A DNA stretch of 64,000 nt from an uncultured Cellvibrio sp. (GTDB lineage: Bacteria > Pseudomonadota > Gammaproteobacteria > Pseudomonadales > Cellvibrionaceae). The notes beneath the pieces are model-generated. The model did no database searches and was not told where the DNA came from. It worked only from the letters and a program-made list of their open reading frames with translations. Shown here piece after piece: positions 54,746 to 64,000 of this stretch (position 1 is its first letter; every line of letters begins with the position of its first letter). The position numbers and the translations under genes were made by a program. Where the stretch lies: contig CAMLML010000004.1 in the NCBI GenBank assembly GCA_946481095.1, forward strand, positions 1 through 64,000, in the 5' to 3' direction.

Positions 54746-54942
54746 AAAGGCAAACTCTCGACTGGATATATTTCCGGAAATATATTTCCGCGATTTTTTG
54801 AAGATTGAAAAACAAATGAGCTAAATATCAATTTTAATTAAATTTAGAAATAAACAATTTGATTGTTTTGTACATATACATCTTGCACCATCACTTTGCA
54901 ACAGCACCAAACAGGATACATACAACTTTTTCAGAATAAAAA

Positions 54943-54969
54943 ACGCCGCAACAAGTGCGGCGTTTTTAC
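54943..54969 (-). terminator. terminator after argH
   Basis: The stem AACGCCGC / GCGGCGTT with loop AACAAGT lies 10 bases past the argH stop. In the minus direction it is followed by a T run (the plus strand has AAAA before it). Confidence 0.85.
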
Positions 54970-54978
54970 AAGAGCTAT

Positions 54979-56379
54979 TTAACTTCGGCTGGCGAGACTT
55001 TCTTTAGCCCGCTTCGCCGCTGCCTTAACCTGCACCGGCGCAGTCCCACCAATATGATTTCTTGCAGCAACAGAACCTTCCAGCGTCAACACTGCAAAAA
55101 CATCTTGCTCGATGGCGTTTGAAAATTGTTGTAATTCTTGCAGTGACATTTCGGATAAATCTTTTCCGGTTTTTACGCCATAGCCAACGGATTTGCCGAC
55201 GACCTCATGCGCATCACGGAAAGCAACGCCTTTGCGTACCAGATAATCGGCGAGGTCGGTTGCAGTGGAGAATCCGCGTTTTGCGGCTTCGTACATTTTT
55301 TCTTTTTTGGGCTGGATTGCCGGGATCATATCGGCGAATGCACGCAAACAATCTTTCACTGTATCGATGGCATCGAATACGGGCTCTTTGTCTTCCTGAT
55401 TATCTTTGTTGTAAGCAAGAGGCTGGGATTTCATCAAGGTTAATAATGCAATTAAATGTCCATTGACGCGACCGGTTTTTCCGCGAACCAATTCGGGCAC
55501 GTCGGGATTTTTTTTCTGCGGCATGATGGATGAGCCAGTGCAAAAACGATCTGGCAAATTAATAAATGAAAATTGCGATGAGGTCCAAAGTACCAACTCT
55601 TCACTCATGCGTGACAGATGCGTCATTAAAATACTGGCGAATGCGCAAAACTCGATTGCGAAATCGCGGTCGCTGACCGAGTCGAGTGAATTTTCTGTCG
55701 GCGCTGTGAAGCCTAATAATTCTGCAGTGTAGTGGCGATCAATTGGATACGTCGTTCCTGCCAAAGCCGCTGCACCTAAAGGTGAATAATTCAAACGCTT
55801 GCGGCAATCCAGCAGACGGCCGTAGTCGCGCTGCAGCATTTCAAACCAGGCTAATAAATGGTGGCCAAAAGTGACGGGCTGTGCAGTTTGTAAATGGGTG
55901 AAGCCGGGCATGATGGTGTCGAATTCGCGATCAGCGAGATCGACCAAACCTGTTTGCAAACGAGTCAGTTCTTTGCTGATTGCATCAATTTCGTCGCGCA
56001 GATAGAGGCGTATGTCGGTGGCGACTTGATCGTTGCGCGAACGTCCGGTATGAAGCTTCTTGCCCGCAATGCCGATGCTTTCGGTCAGACGAGCTTCGAT
56101 GTTCATGTGCACATCTTCCAGGCTGATCGACCAATCAAATTTACCTGCGTTAATTTGCTGGCGAATATCTTCCAGACCTTGCTGGATTTTGTGCAGATCA
56201 TCTGCAGTCAACACACCGGCTTTGGCCAGCATGGTGGCGTGGGCAATTGAGCCGTTGATATCGTGATGAAAAAGTCGCTGATCAAAGCTGACGGATGCAG
56301 TGAATCTTTCTACAAAAGCATCGGTCGCTTCGGAAAAGCGCCCGCCCCAGGGTTTGATCGGTTGGTCGTTCTGGCTCAT
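54979..56379 (-). CDS. argH: argininosuccinate lyase
   Basis: The protein has 466 residues, the usual length. It starts with [18 protein letters not shown] and has the fumarase/lyase signature [19 protein letters not shown] and [20 protein letters not shown]. It makes arginine and fumarate from argininosuccinate. It is divergent from algZ, as in Pseudomonas. Confidence 0.97.
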   Translation of the reverse strand: MSQNDQPIKPWGGRFSEATDAFVERFTASVSFDQRLFHHDINGSIAHATMLAKAGVLTADDLHKIQQGLEDIRQQINAGKFDWSISLEDVHMNIEARLTESIGIAGKKLHTGRSRNDQVATDIRLYLRDEIDAISKELTRLQTGLVDLADREFDTIMPGFTHLQTAQPVTFGHHLLAWFEMLQRDYGRLLDCRKRLNYSPLGAAALAGTTYPIDRHYTAELLGFTAPTENSLDSVSDRDFAIEFCAFASILMTHLSRMSEELVLWTSSQFSFINLPDRFCTGSSIMPQKKNPDVPELVRGKTGRVNGHLIALLTLMKSQPLAYNKDNQEDKEPVFDAIDTVKDCLRAFADMIPAIQPKKEKMYEAAKRGFSTATDLADYLVRKGVAFRDAHEVVGKSVGYGVKTGKDLSEMSLQELQQFSNAIEQDVFAVLTLEGSVAARNHIGGTAPVQVKAAAKRAKESLASRS

Positions 56380-56454
56380 GAATGGAATCTGCCTGCTATG
56401 CTAGGAAACAAAAAGGGGCGCATTATAACCAGTGCCCAAGTAAAGGCCTAATTT

Positions 56455-57564
56455 ATGACCAATGAGTCCAACAAAAACTTGCCTGTTTATTTGCCCAGCC
56501 ATTTATCAGGCTATAAAGGCAATGATTTTTTACCCAATTTATGTGAAAGCCAATCGCTTTTTTTATTGGTATTGGTTGCCGAATTAATTGCGTTGTTAAT
56601 CTGTATCAGCAGTAGTGGCTTGCCCAATCTGGATTGGGATGAATTCGCCATGGTGTCGGTGGTGGCGCAGTGGAATACCTTGCTGGGCGCCTATGCACTT
56701 TGTCGTTTGCGACCCAAGCTGGCACAGATGACACGAGTCAGAGCAGGCAGCTTATCTATAGGCGTGATACTGCTCATCAATTTATTTCTGTCTGTGTTCG
56801 GTCAATTAATTTACATATTTGTTGCCGGATTAATTACTACCGATCTGGAATTTGATTTTAATTATTGGCAGATACTGAATAACTTGTTAATCACCGCAAT
56901 ATCAGCCGGAATATTATTGCGCTATTTATTTTTACAGCAACAATTACGCAATCAGCGCGAAGCCGAAATGCAAGCGAGAGTACAAGCCTTGCAATCGCGA
57001 ATTCGTCCACACTTCTTATTTAATTGCATGAACAGCATCGCCAGTTTAATTGAAAGCGCACCGCAAACAGCGGAAAGAGTGGTTGAAGATCTTTCAGAAT
57101 TATTTCGTGCAAGCCTTGCCGAACCGACGTTGATTTCATTGGAACGCGAATTGGAATTGTGTAGACGTTATCTGGCAATTGAAGCGTTACGACTCGGTAA
57201 AAGACTGCAGGTTGATTGGCAAATCACTGAACATTTCAGCCAAACCCTGATCCCCAGCTTGATGTTACAACCACTGATTGAAAATGCGATCCTGCATGGC
57301 ATAGAACCTTTGCCGGAAGGCGGGAAGATCAGCATTAAAATTTCACAAAAAGATAAATTGCTGAGCATAGTGATAATCAACCCTTATCGGCTCGCCAAAA
57401 AAAATCATGATGCTGATTCTACACATCGTCACAATCGCATGGCGCTGGAAAATATTCGCAGTCGATTAAAAGCACACTATGGTGACGCTGCACGTTTATC
57501 AAGCAGTGCAGAACAAGGTCAATTTACCACTTACATTTTTTGTCCTGTGACAGGTGAACATTAA
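56455..57564 (+). CDS. algZ: LytS-family sensor histidine kinase AlgZ/FimS
   Basis: The protein has 369 residues. Four N-terminal membrane segments (about 35-155) are followed by the His kinase motif RIRPHFLFNCMNSIASLIES and the ATPase region MLQPLIENAILHGIEPLPEG. In Pseudomonas AlgZ (FimS) works with AlgR in type IV pilus and alginate control. The stop overlaps the algR ATG by one base (TAATG). Gene order argH, algZ, algR is the same as in Pseudomonas. Confidence 0.9.
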   Translation: MTNESNKNLPVYLPSHLSGYKGNDFLPNLCESQSLFLLVLVAELIALLICISSSGLPNLDWDEFAMVSVVAQWNTLLGAYALCRLRPKLAQMTRVRAGSLSIGVILLINLFLSVFGQLIYIFVAGLITTDLEFDFNYWQILNNLLITAISAGILLRYLFLQQQLRNQREAEMQARVQALQSRIRPHFLFNCMNSIASLIESAPQTAERVVEDLSELFRASLAEPTLISLERELELCRRYLAIEALRLGKRLQVDWQITEHFSQTLIPSLMLQPLIENAILHGIEPLPEGGKISIKISQKDKLLSIVIINPYRLAKKNHDADSTHRHNRMALENIRSRLKAHYGDAARLSSSAEQGQFTTYIFCPVTGEH

Positions 57565-58298
57565 TGGATATTTTAATTGTTGATGATGAATTGCTGGCGC
57601 GACAACGCCTGAGTCGAATGGTAGAAAAAATGGATAGTGTTGATCGTGTCATGGATGCAGAAAATGCACAGCAAGCCATGTTAATCATCACTGAAGAAGA
57701 TCCCGATCTGGTATTGCTGGATATTCGTATGCCCGGAAAAGATGGCTTAACGCTTGCCCACGAAATCAGCAATATGGATGATCCACCCGCAATCGTGTTT
57801 TGTACGGCTTATGACAGCCATGCAATTGATGCCTTTGGTACATCAGCAGTGGGTTATTTATTAAAACCGGTTAAAGCCGAGCAATTATTACAGGTGTTGG
57901 AGAAAGCGCAAAAACTTAACAAAATTCAACGCGCAGCCGCGAAAGAAAAAGCCGATAATACATCCCAGCGGCAACACATCAGTGCCAAAACTCACAGGGG
58001 CATGGAATTAATCCCGATAAAAGATATACGTTATTTTATTGCAGACCAGAAATATGTCACTGTGCATCACACCCATGGTGAACATTTATTGGATGAAACC
58101 TTAAAAGAATTACAGGACGAGTTTCCCGCACGATTTGTTCGCATACATCGCAATGCGTTAGTTTCCAAACAACACATTGAAGCATTGGAGCGGGATACCC
58201 AGGGACAGTTTTATCTGCGCTTGGCCAATACTGAAAAACGTCCATTGGTAAGCCGCCGACATGTCGGTGATATCAAGGAATTGTTAAAAAATATTTAA
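57564..58298 (+). CDS. algR: LytTR-family response regulator AlgR
   Basis: The protein has 244 residues. The receiver domain has MDILIVDDELLARQRL, phospho-Asp in LVLLDIRMPGKDG (about residue 54) and Lys in GYLLKPVKAEQL. The LytTR DNA-binding domain (about 145-240) has YFIADQKYVTVHH and RFVRIHRNALVSK. It is the partner of AlgZ. Targets cannot be read from this window; no pilus genes are nearby. Confidence 0.92.
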   Translation: MDILIVDDELLARQRLSRMVEKMDSVDRVMDAENAQQAMLIITEEDPDLVLLDIRMPGKDGLTLAHEISNMDDPPAIVFCTAYDSHAIDAFGTSAVGYLLKPVKAEQLLQVLEKAQKLNKIQRAAAKEKADNTSQRQHISAKTHRGMELIPIKDIRYFIADQKYVTVHHTHGEHLLDETLKELQDEFPARFVRIHRNALVSKQHIEALERDTQGQFYLRLANTEKRPLVSRRHVGDIKELLKNI

Positions 58299-58347
58299 AT
58301 GCAATGGGAGACGGTTGCACGAATCCATTTTTTGTTTGGTTTCACTT

Positions 58348-58433
58348 CGTCATCCCTGCGAAGGCGGGGATCCAGATTTTGATTTCATTGAAATTTTTTT
58401 AACTGCTGGATTCCCGCCTTCGCAGGAATGACG
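58348..58433. repeat. dispersed inverted repeat (REP-like, family 1)
   Basis: Arms CGTCATCCCTGCGAAGGCGG and its near complement CCGCCTTCGCAGGAATGACG enclose an A/T-rich centre. It has the same arms as the element at 11472-11544. It lies between algR and the CotH-like gene and may end algR transcription. Confidence 0.82.
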
Positions 58434-58481
58434 ATAAATTTGATTCGCGAAAAACTCTCAATAGATTATCAGGCACAAATT

Positions 58482-59909
58482 ATGAATAATAAATTTTTCA
58501 CAAAAAAAGGGTTACTTTTTTGTACAGTTGTTTTTGTTTTGCAATTATCTGCTTGCGGCAGCGGTAACAGTAACGATAGCGCAGGCAACAATAGCAGCAG
58601 TCAGCAAACCGGTAGTAGTTCCAGTACAGGTTTTCCAACACCTGCAATATTGCCGGATAATTTTCCGACAGGAACAGCAGACACTTTGCCGCAATTGGTT
58701 ATCAACACCGAAAATTCTGCAGCTGTTGTTTCCAAAGAGACTTATATCAACGGTAGTTTTACTTTATCCAATGCAGGCGCATCAACAGAAGGCTCACTGG
58801 AAATTCGCGGGCGCGGAAATTCAACCTGGGACTGGCCCAAAAAACCTTATCGTTTGAAACTGACCAGCTCCACATCGTTATTGGGAATGCCCGCCAGCCG
58901 ACACTGGGTATTACTGGCAAATTACGCGGATAAAACCCTGGTTCGCAATGATGTAGCCCTGATGTTTGCATCGCGTCTCGGATTTGAATACACACCACGT
59001 GCGCAATATGTGGAACTGACAATGAACGGTAGCTACGAAGGCGTATATCAAATTGTCGAACATATTCGTCTTGCAAAAGACAGGGTGAATATTCCCGAAC
59101 TAAAAGTCACGGACACGACGTCTGATGTTTTATCCGGTGGTTATTTACTGGAAGTGGATTTCCGACATCACAAAGATTTTTGCAAAAACATTACTTATGC
59201 AGCAGCAGAATGTGCAGGCGAAATTAATATCGCTCGCGATATCGATTACTGCATAGATTCCACTCAAGGCATGGACCCATTTTGTGTCGATACACCGGAA
59301 ACCCTGCATGACAATGCCTGGTTGCCCATGCGCAATTACATTACACAATATATCACGGACACAGAAGCCGCTTTATTTGGCGCCAACTTTACCAATACCA
59401 CTACCGGCTATGCTGCTTATATTGACGTGGACTCAGCAGTCAACTATTACATAATCAATGAATTATTTAAAAATGTGGATGGTGCTTCTGCCAGTTTTTA
59501 TTTGTATAAGAAACGTGATGGCAAATTATTTTTTGGCCCGGTGTGGGATTTTGATTTGGCGCTGGGCAACGCTGGCTATGGCGATGTGGATAAAACCTAT
59601 GGTTGGCATATACGCAATGCCAGCTGGTTTACCCGTTTATTTCAAGACCCTGCATTTGTCACAAAAGTAAAAACACGATGGCAAACGATTAAAACTAACG
59701 GCGACCTTGAGCTAATCTTTCAATATGCACAAGCCAGAGCAACATGGCTGGATAAAGCCCAGAAGAAAAATTTCGAACGCTGGCCTATATTTGATTGGAG
59801 CGAATGGTACACAAGGGTAATAATGGGCAGCTACGATCTGGAATTAAAAGAAATGATTCGATGGCAGCGTGAACGCGCGATCTGGATGGACGTAGAATTA
59901 AGCAAATAA
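58482..59909 (+). CDS. CotH kinase family lipoprotein
   Basis: The protein has 475 residues. Lipobox LSAC (Cys about 25) is followed by a Ser/Asn-rich linker to about 60. The CotH kinase domain has SLEIRGRGNSTWDWPKKPYR, KTLVRNDVALMFASRLGF and the Asp-rich FFGPVWDFDLALGN. CotH proteins are secretory-pathway protein kinases; in bacteria they occur in spores and in surface proteins of cellulose-degrading species. The substrate is unknown. ATG 58482 is preferred for the signal peptide; the frame is open upstream. Confidence 0.85.
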   Translation: MNNKFFTKKGLLFCTVVFVLQLSACGSGNSNDSAGNNSSSQQTGSSSSTGFPTPAILPDNFPTGTADTLPQLVINTENSAAVVSKETYINGSFTLSNAGASTEGSLEIRGRGNSTWDWPKKPYRLKLTSSTSLLGMPASRHWVLLANYADKTLVRNDVALMFASRLGFEYTPRAQYVELTMNGSYEGVYQIVEHIRLAKDRVNIPELKVTDTTSDVLSGGYLLEVDFRHHKDFCKNITYAAAECAGEINIARDIDYCIDSTQGMDPFCVDTPETLHDNAWLPMRNYITQYITDTEAALFGANFTNTTTGYAAYIDVDSAVNYYIINELFKNVDGASASFYLYKKRDGKLFFGPVWDFDLALGNAGYGDVDKTYGWHIRNASWFTRLFQDPAFVTKVKTRWQTIKTNGDLELIFQYAQARATWLDKAQKKNFERWPIFDWSEWYTRVIMGSYDLELKEMIRWQRERAIWMDVELSK

Positions 59910-60551
<642 letters not shown>

Positions 60552-60909
60552 TGAAATATCTTTTTCTTTAGCAAGAGATTTTTGTGTATCTCTGCTGACT
60601 GTCAGACCAGAATGGCAATTCCGGATTTAAAAATTTCAATCAAAGCAAAAACTATTTCACGCAAAGGTTTATAGGCTGGCACAAAAATAAACTCAAAAAA
60701 CCTAAATGAAAAAACACACCAAACGAAACTTGACAAATATCAACATGGAGAATTAGCCTCCCTGACCGTAAGTAAGGTCAGGGAGTTAGACGAATCCTGT
60801 CATCAAATTCCTCCCGCCAATACTTCTCCTTAAATTTCTATCGTTTTGGTTTTTATTAAACAGATGGAAACGGACTGCATGTTTAAAATTTTAATCTGGA
60901 GTTTTATAA
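60552..60909. other. 358-base gap after gmk
   Basis: No gene is seen. A hairpin CTCCCTGACC-GTAAGTAA-GGTCAGGGAG lies at 60758-60785, with no T run after it. The rest is A/T-rich. This gap marks the change from core genes to the accessory genes on the right. Confidence 0.5.
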
Positions 60910-61563
60910 ATGAAAAAATATATACCAGGATTGATGGTATTGCTGAGCACCATGTCTTTTAATACTTTTGCTGCGCAGGTTTGCTTTCCAACTGGGCCAA
61001 ACTCATGGTTTTGTATTGAATACTATATGCCAGGCAACTTAAGTGTTTTTGGACCACCAGGCAATACCGTGAATAACGGAATGACAACAAACTCAACCAC
61101 TTATAATCCTGAGTCAAAAGCAAAAGAAGATGCAGCAAAAGCAGCGGCAAAAGTGGCGGAGGCGAAAGCTAAAAAACAATGGTGCATCATAAATGGATTC
61201 CCAAAAACCTCAGACAACATGTGTGAACAAGTACAGGCAGAATGCGATTCGATGAAAGTGGGTTCCGCTATCGATAAAAAATCGTGCACGGATGAGGTTG
61301 AATTCAAAGGGGGATTTTTGATGGACGCTCAATGTGGGGACACATCCTCAACCCGTACCTCAGGTACATTTAGTTGGAATTATAACTTTATCGGTAAATT
61401 TTATAGTTTTGGTGTCAAGATACCCGCACAAAGTTACGATGAGTTTGGTATAAATAACAGCAAACTTCAATGTGAAAAAATTGTAGCTGATGCCATGAGT
61501 TTCATTACCAATAATTGCGATACTCAAGCACAATATGCTGTCCATGAAAAATGCGAATATTAA
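60910..61563 (+). CDS. exported Cys-rich protein of unknown function
   Basis: The protein has 217 residues. The signal peptide MKKYIPGLMVLLSTMSFNTFAA is followed by VCFPTGPNSWFCIEYYMPG, a short Ala/Lys-rich helix (AKEDAAKAAAKVAEAKAKK) and a Cys-rich C-terminal part (CEQVQAECDS, NNCDTQ, HEKCEY). RBS CTGGAG is before the ATG. No family is recognised. The next gene starts 14 bases after its stop, so they may form an operon. Confidence 0.6.
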   Translation: MKKYIPGLMVLLSTMSFNTFAAQVCFPTGPNSWFCIEYYMPGNLSVFGPPGNTVNNGMTTNSTTYNPESKAKEDAAKAAAKVAEAKAKKQWCIINGFPKTSDNMCEQVQAECDSMKVGSAIDKKSCTDEVEFKGGFLMDAQCGDTSSTRTSGTFSWNYNFIGKFYSFGVKIPAQSYDEFGINNSKLQCEKIVADAMSFITNNCDTQAQYAVHEKCEY

Positions 61564-61577
61564 TGGAGTCGATTGCC

Positions 61578-62384
61578 ATGACTAAACGAATTAAAGTAAG
61601 TTTTTTGATAGGCAGTTTGTTGATATTGATTTTACTTATTGGCATTCACCTGCAAGATAATTATTCAGATAAACCAACTAACGTTTTACACCATAAAAGT
61701 TCCAGTATTACTGCGGATAGTAATGCAAAAATTGAAATATCTGTTGCTGAAAACCCTGGAGACAATACATCAAAAGCTTCTGGCACAAATAATCAAGAAG
61801 TGGAATGGATAGGCGATCAGGCTCAACTGGATGAAGTGGCGCGCTGGAAAGCGTCAAGAGGATGGTATGATACAAGTGATGAAAATCAGGATGATTATAA
61901 AACCTACACTGAAGATACTCTAAAACAATTGGCAGAGAACGGTGATCTAAAAGCACTTCATCTTTTAGCAAAGTGGGCACCAGAAGACACTTCAAAGAGA
62001 CTACTTGTAAAAGCCGCTGTATACGGCTCTACATTTGCATTGATTAACTTAAAAAATCACGTTGTTGCACATAGTGGCATTACGAAAGAAATGCCGGAAG
62101 ACAGCAAAAGGCCTGTATTAATAGAAGCTGCCGCTTATTTGGTTGTTGCTGCTATGCGTGGTGATTTACTACATTCCAAATATATGGGAATTGGTTCACT
62201 TGAGAGTCGATACAATATGAAATTTAATGACGATGACCTTAAGTTGGCCGTTAATCGTGCGCAACAGATTTACAATTCTCTTGAATCCGAGCGCATAGCT
62301 TTAGGGCTTGGTCAATTTGATAACTCAATACCACCAGTGGTTAAAGCTCGCTTTAAATACTCAGGCATAGATGTTAAGGATTGA
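61578..62384 (+). CDS. membrane-anchored helical-repeat protein, paralogue 1
   Basis: The protein has 268 residues. One N-terminal membrane segment (VSFLIGSLLILILLIGIHLQ) is followed by a linker to about residue 80, then a helical domain with LKQLAENGDLKALHLLAKWA, VYGSTFALINL and EAAAYLVVAAMRGDL. The pattern is like Sel1/TPR-type repeats, but weak. Two paralogues follow (62482 and 63327). The start is ATG 61578; ATG 61551 and 61563 are alternatives. A terminator follows. Confidence 0.65.
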   Translation: MTKRIKVSFLIGSLLILILLIGIHLQDNYSDKPTNVLHHKSSSITADSNAKIEISVAENPGDNTSKASGTNNQEVEWIGDQAQLDEVARWKASRGWYDTSDENQDDYKTYTEDTLKQLAENGDLKALHLLAKWAPEDTSKRLLVKAAVYGSTFALINLKNHVVAHSGITKEMPEDSKRPVLIEAAAYLVVAAMRGDLLHSKYMGIGSLESRYNMKFNDDDLKLAVNRAQQIYNSLESERIALGLGQFDNSIPPVVKARFKYSGIDVKD

Positions 62385-62416
62385 TGAGGGACTTGCAAAA
62401 ATTAAGGAGCATCTTT

Positions 62417-62446
62417 AAAACAGAGCGACCCCGCTCTGTTTTTTTA
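62417..62446 (+). terminator. rho-independent terminator after paralogue 1
   Basis: The stem AAAACAGAGCG / CGCTCTGTTTT with loop ACCC is followed by further T. Confidence 0.88.
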
Positions 62447-62481
62447 TGCAGCTCCCATTAAACAAAAATCCAGAATAAGTA

Positions 62482-63268
62482 ATGTCATAAATTATTTTCA
62501 TTAAAAAACAAATAAAACTTGGTTCAAGTATATTATTGTTAATCATTATGCTGGTTTACTTTAGCGGCATTGATTCCGAAAATTCAAAAAATAATTATAT
62601 TACTGATAGTATTGTTGCTAATGTAAAACCTATCGAGAAAGTTACAGAAAAAAAATTTTTCTGAACTGAATTTAGAAATGCAACAGAACACAAATATACA
62701 ACCAGTAGCTCATGTAGATGAAGTCTTAAATTGGCAGGCTTCTCGGGGTTGGTTTGATACTAGTGGGACACTTGGGACGATTACAAAGTACCCAGAGGAA
62801 ACATTGAAGCAATTGGCAGAAAATGGCGATTTGAAAGCACTGCATCTTTTGGCATATTCAGCGCCTGCTGCCGAATCAAAGCTGCTACTTACAAAAGCTG
62901 CTATACATGGTTCTACGCGTGCATTATTTAGTTTAGGAAATAATGCTTTCATATTGAATGATGTATATCAAAACTCTCCCGAAGAGAAAAAACGACCCGT
63001 GTTGAGAGAGGCCGCAGCCTATATAAGCGTTGCCGCTAGACGAGGTGATTTATATAATTTCAAATATATGGGTATTGGATTATATGAAAGTAGATTCAAC
63101 ATGAAATTAAGTGAGAACGATCTCAATTTGGTAAGCAGTAGCGCTCAAGACATTTACAACTCATTGGAATCACAAAGAATAGAGCTGGGTCTTGGCCAAT
63201 TTGATAATTCTATACCACCAGCGATAAAGGAATATTTTAGAGCATCAGGAGTGGAGGTTGAAGATTAA
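62482..63268 (+). pseudogene. paralogue 2 of the helical-repeat protein, disrupted
   Basis: The C-terminal 196 residues (62678-63268) are intact and similar to paralogue 1 (ETLKQLAENGDLKALHLLAY, GLGQFDNSIPP). Upstream, the same membrane-anchor layout can be read from ATG 62482, but codon 3 is TAA (62488-62490), where related copies have a basic residue. A further +1 shift occurs at a run of eight A (62648-62655): removing one A joins the anchor to the rest (VTEKNFSELNLEMQQ). The protein is probably not made in full, unless slippage on the A run and another start are used; the 62678 ATG alone would give an unanchored form. Confidence 0.7.
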
Positions 63269-63274
63269 ACGATT

Positions 63275-63316
63275 AAAAATAGAACAGCCAAAAACTCAGG
63301 TTGCTCTATTTTTTTG
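63275..63316 (+). terminator. rho-independent terminator after paralogue 2
   Basis: The stem AAATAGAACAGCC / GGTTGCTCTATTT (11 of 13 pairs) is followed by a T run. It is of the same kind as the terminator after paralogue 1, so each copy is a separate transcription unit. Confidence 0.8.
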
Positions 63317-63326
63317 GAAAGAACTC

Positions 63327-64000
63327 ATGGCAACAAAAATTAAAGTAAGTTTTTTAGTAGGCAGTTTGTTGATATTGATTTTGCTTGTTGGCATTCGCCT
63401 GCAAGATAATTATTCAAATAAACCAACTAACGTTTTACTCCATACCGGTATTGTTGCGGATAGTAATGTAAAAATTGAAAAGTCAGTTGCTGTTGAATCC
63501 ACCGAAAACACCACATCAAAACCTTCGAGCACAAATGATCAAGAAGTAGAATGGATAGGCGATCAAGCTCAGTTAGATCAGGTGGCAAATTGGCGTGCAG
63601 AACGAGGGTGGTATGATACCAGCAATGAAAATCAGGACGACTACAGCACTTATTCTGAAGAGACTTTGAAGCAGTTGGCAGCAAATGGTGACTTAAAAGC
63701 ATTACACCGTTTGGCAAGGAGGGCGCCTATAGATGTATCAAAACCATTACTGACAAAAGCTGCCACTCATGGCTCTACATTTGCGTTATTTAACTTGGGA
63801 GATCATGTTGCTATTCATGGAGGCATTACGAGAAATGATCCAGAAGAAAAAAAGAAACCTGTATTAATAGAGGCTGCCGCCTACATGGTAGTTGCTGCCA
63901 TGCGCGGTGATTCGTTAAATTTTAAATACATGGGAATTGGCTCGCTTGAGAGTCGATACAATATGAAATTTAATGACGATGATCTTAAGTTGGTACAGGC
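63327..64000 (+). CDS. membrane-anchored helical-repeat protein, paralogue 3 (partial)
   Basis: The frame starts at ATG 63327 and runs off the right edge after 224 codons. The membrane anchor KVSFLVGSLLILILLVGIRL is nearly identical to that of paralogue 1, and so is most of the body (VEWIGDQAQLDQVANWRAER, MGIGSLESRYNMKFNDDDLK). The RBS GGAAAG is at 63316-63321. It is closer to copy 1 than to copy 2, so copy 3 is the most recent duplicate of copy 1 or the reverse. Confidence 0.75.
   Translation, partial: MATKIKVSFLVGSLLILILLVGIRLQDNYSNKPTNVLLHTGIVADSNVKIEKSVAVESTENTTSKPSSTNDQEVEWIGDQAQLDQVANWRAERGWYDTSNENQDDYSTYSEETLKQLAANGDLKALHRLARRAPIDVSKPLLTKAATHGSTFALFNLGDHVAIHGGITRNDPEEKKKPVLIEAAAYMVVAAMRGDSLNFKYMGIGSLESRYNMKFNDDDLKLVQ

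Noticed and set aside
11472..58433. CRISPR array
   Set aside because: The repeats are inverted, single and far apart, with no regular spacing and no cas genes.

Overview
The window comes from a gammaproteobacterium and most resembles Cellvibrionaceae (Cellvibrio, Saccharophagus, Teredinibacter). This rests on gene content and synteny: a fused BioH-BioC protein, tRNA-fMet-rimP-nusA-infB-rbfA-truB-rpsO-pnp, smpB/ratA-rnfH, divergent bamE/fur, hslVU-DUF971, uvrA facing an MFS-ssb block, and argH next to algZ-algR. The genus is inferred.

Layout. 1-2409: biotin genes (bioF end, bioHC, bioD). 2441-4376: a DUF2459 lipoprotein, a small flagellar-tail-like protein and a SprA-type metalloprotease-like protein. 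4390-13778: a strong promoter, tRNA-fMet and the translation/RNA operon, with rpsO and pnp followed by terminators. 13817-17383: a periplasmic binding protein, then two PepSY proteins and a two-component pair. 17438-18928: smpB (minus) facing ratA-rnfH. 19045-28661: a signalling block with a hybrid kinase, a related kinase, a CheY-like receiver, an HD-GYP protein and a GGDEF-EAL protein. 28798-32948: bamE/fur, hslVU, DUF971 and a NlpC/P60 lipoprotein. 33010-33101: a tRNA-like gene with a long variable arm and a UAU anticodon. 33208-36135: ssb, arfB and a YajR-like transporter.

Accessory DNA begins near 36.2 kb. ParDE and VapBC toxin-antitoxin modules lie back to back. Next is a secreted deaminase-like putative toxin followed by a small putative immunity gene. 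A tandem HD-GYP-type protein, uvrA and a MgtC-like protein come next. The strongest candidate for an undescribed system is 44022-48072: a YVDD reverse transcriptase, an overlapping gene with a PD-(D/E)XK-like nuclease motif, and a second, unrelated-looking YRDD reverse transcriptase. Similar short intergenic segments precede the transcription units. This may be a two-polymerase antiphage system related to, or distinct from, DRT3.

48223-54745 holds small accessory genes: a YheU-like protein, a secreted protein with a mannan-binding (MVL-type) domain, and a minus-strand array with a HEPN-like protein and a DUF4259 protein. A 102-bp direct repeat in this array marks a past duplication. Core synteny returns with argH, algZ-algR, a CotH-kinase lipoprotein and gmk. 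The window ends in three tandem paralogues of a membrane-anchored helical protein, of which the middle copy is broken. At least two families of dispersed inverted repeats lie in the intergenic gaps. No CRISPR array, rRNA or insertion sequence was seen.
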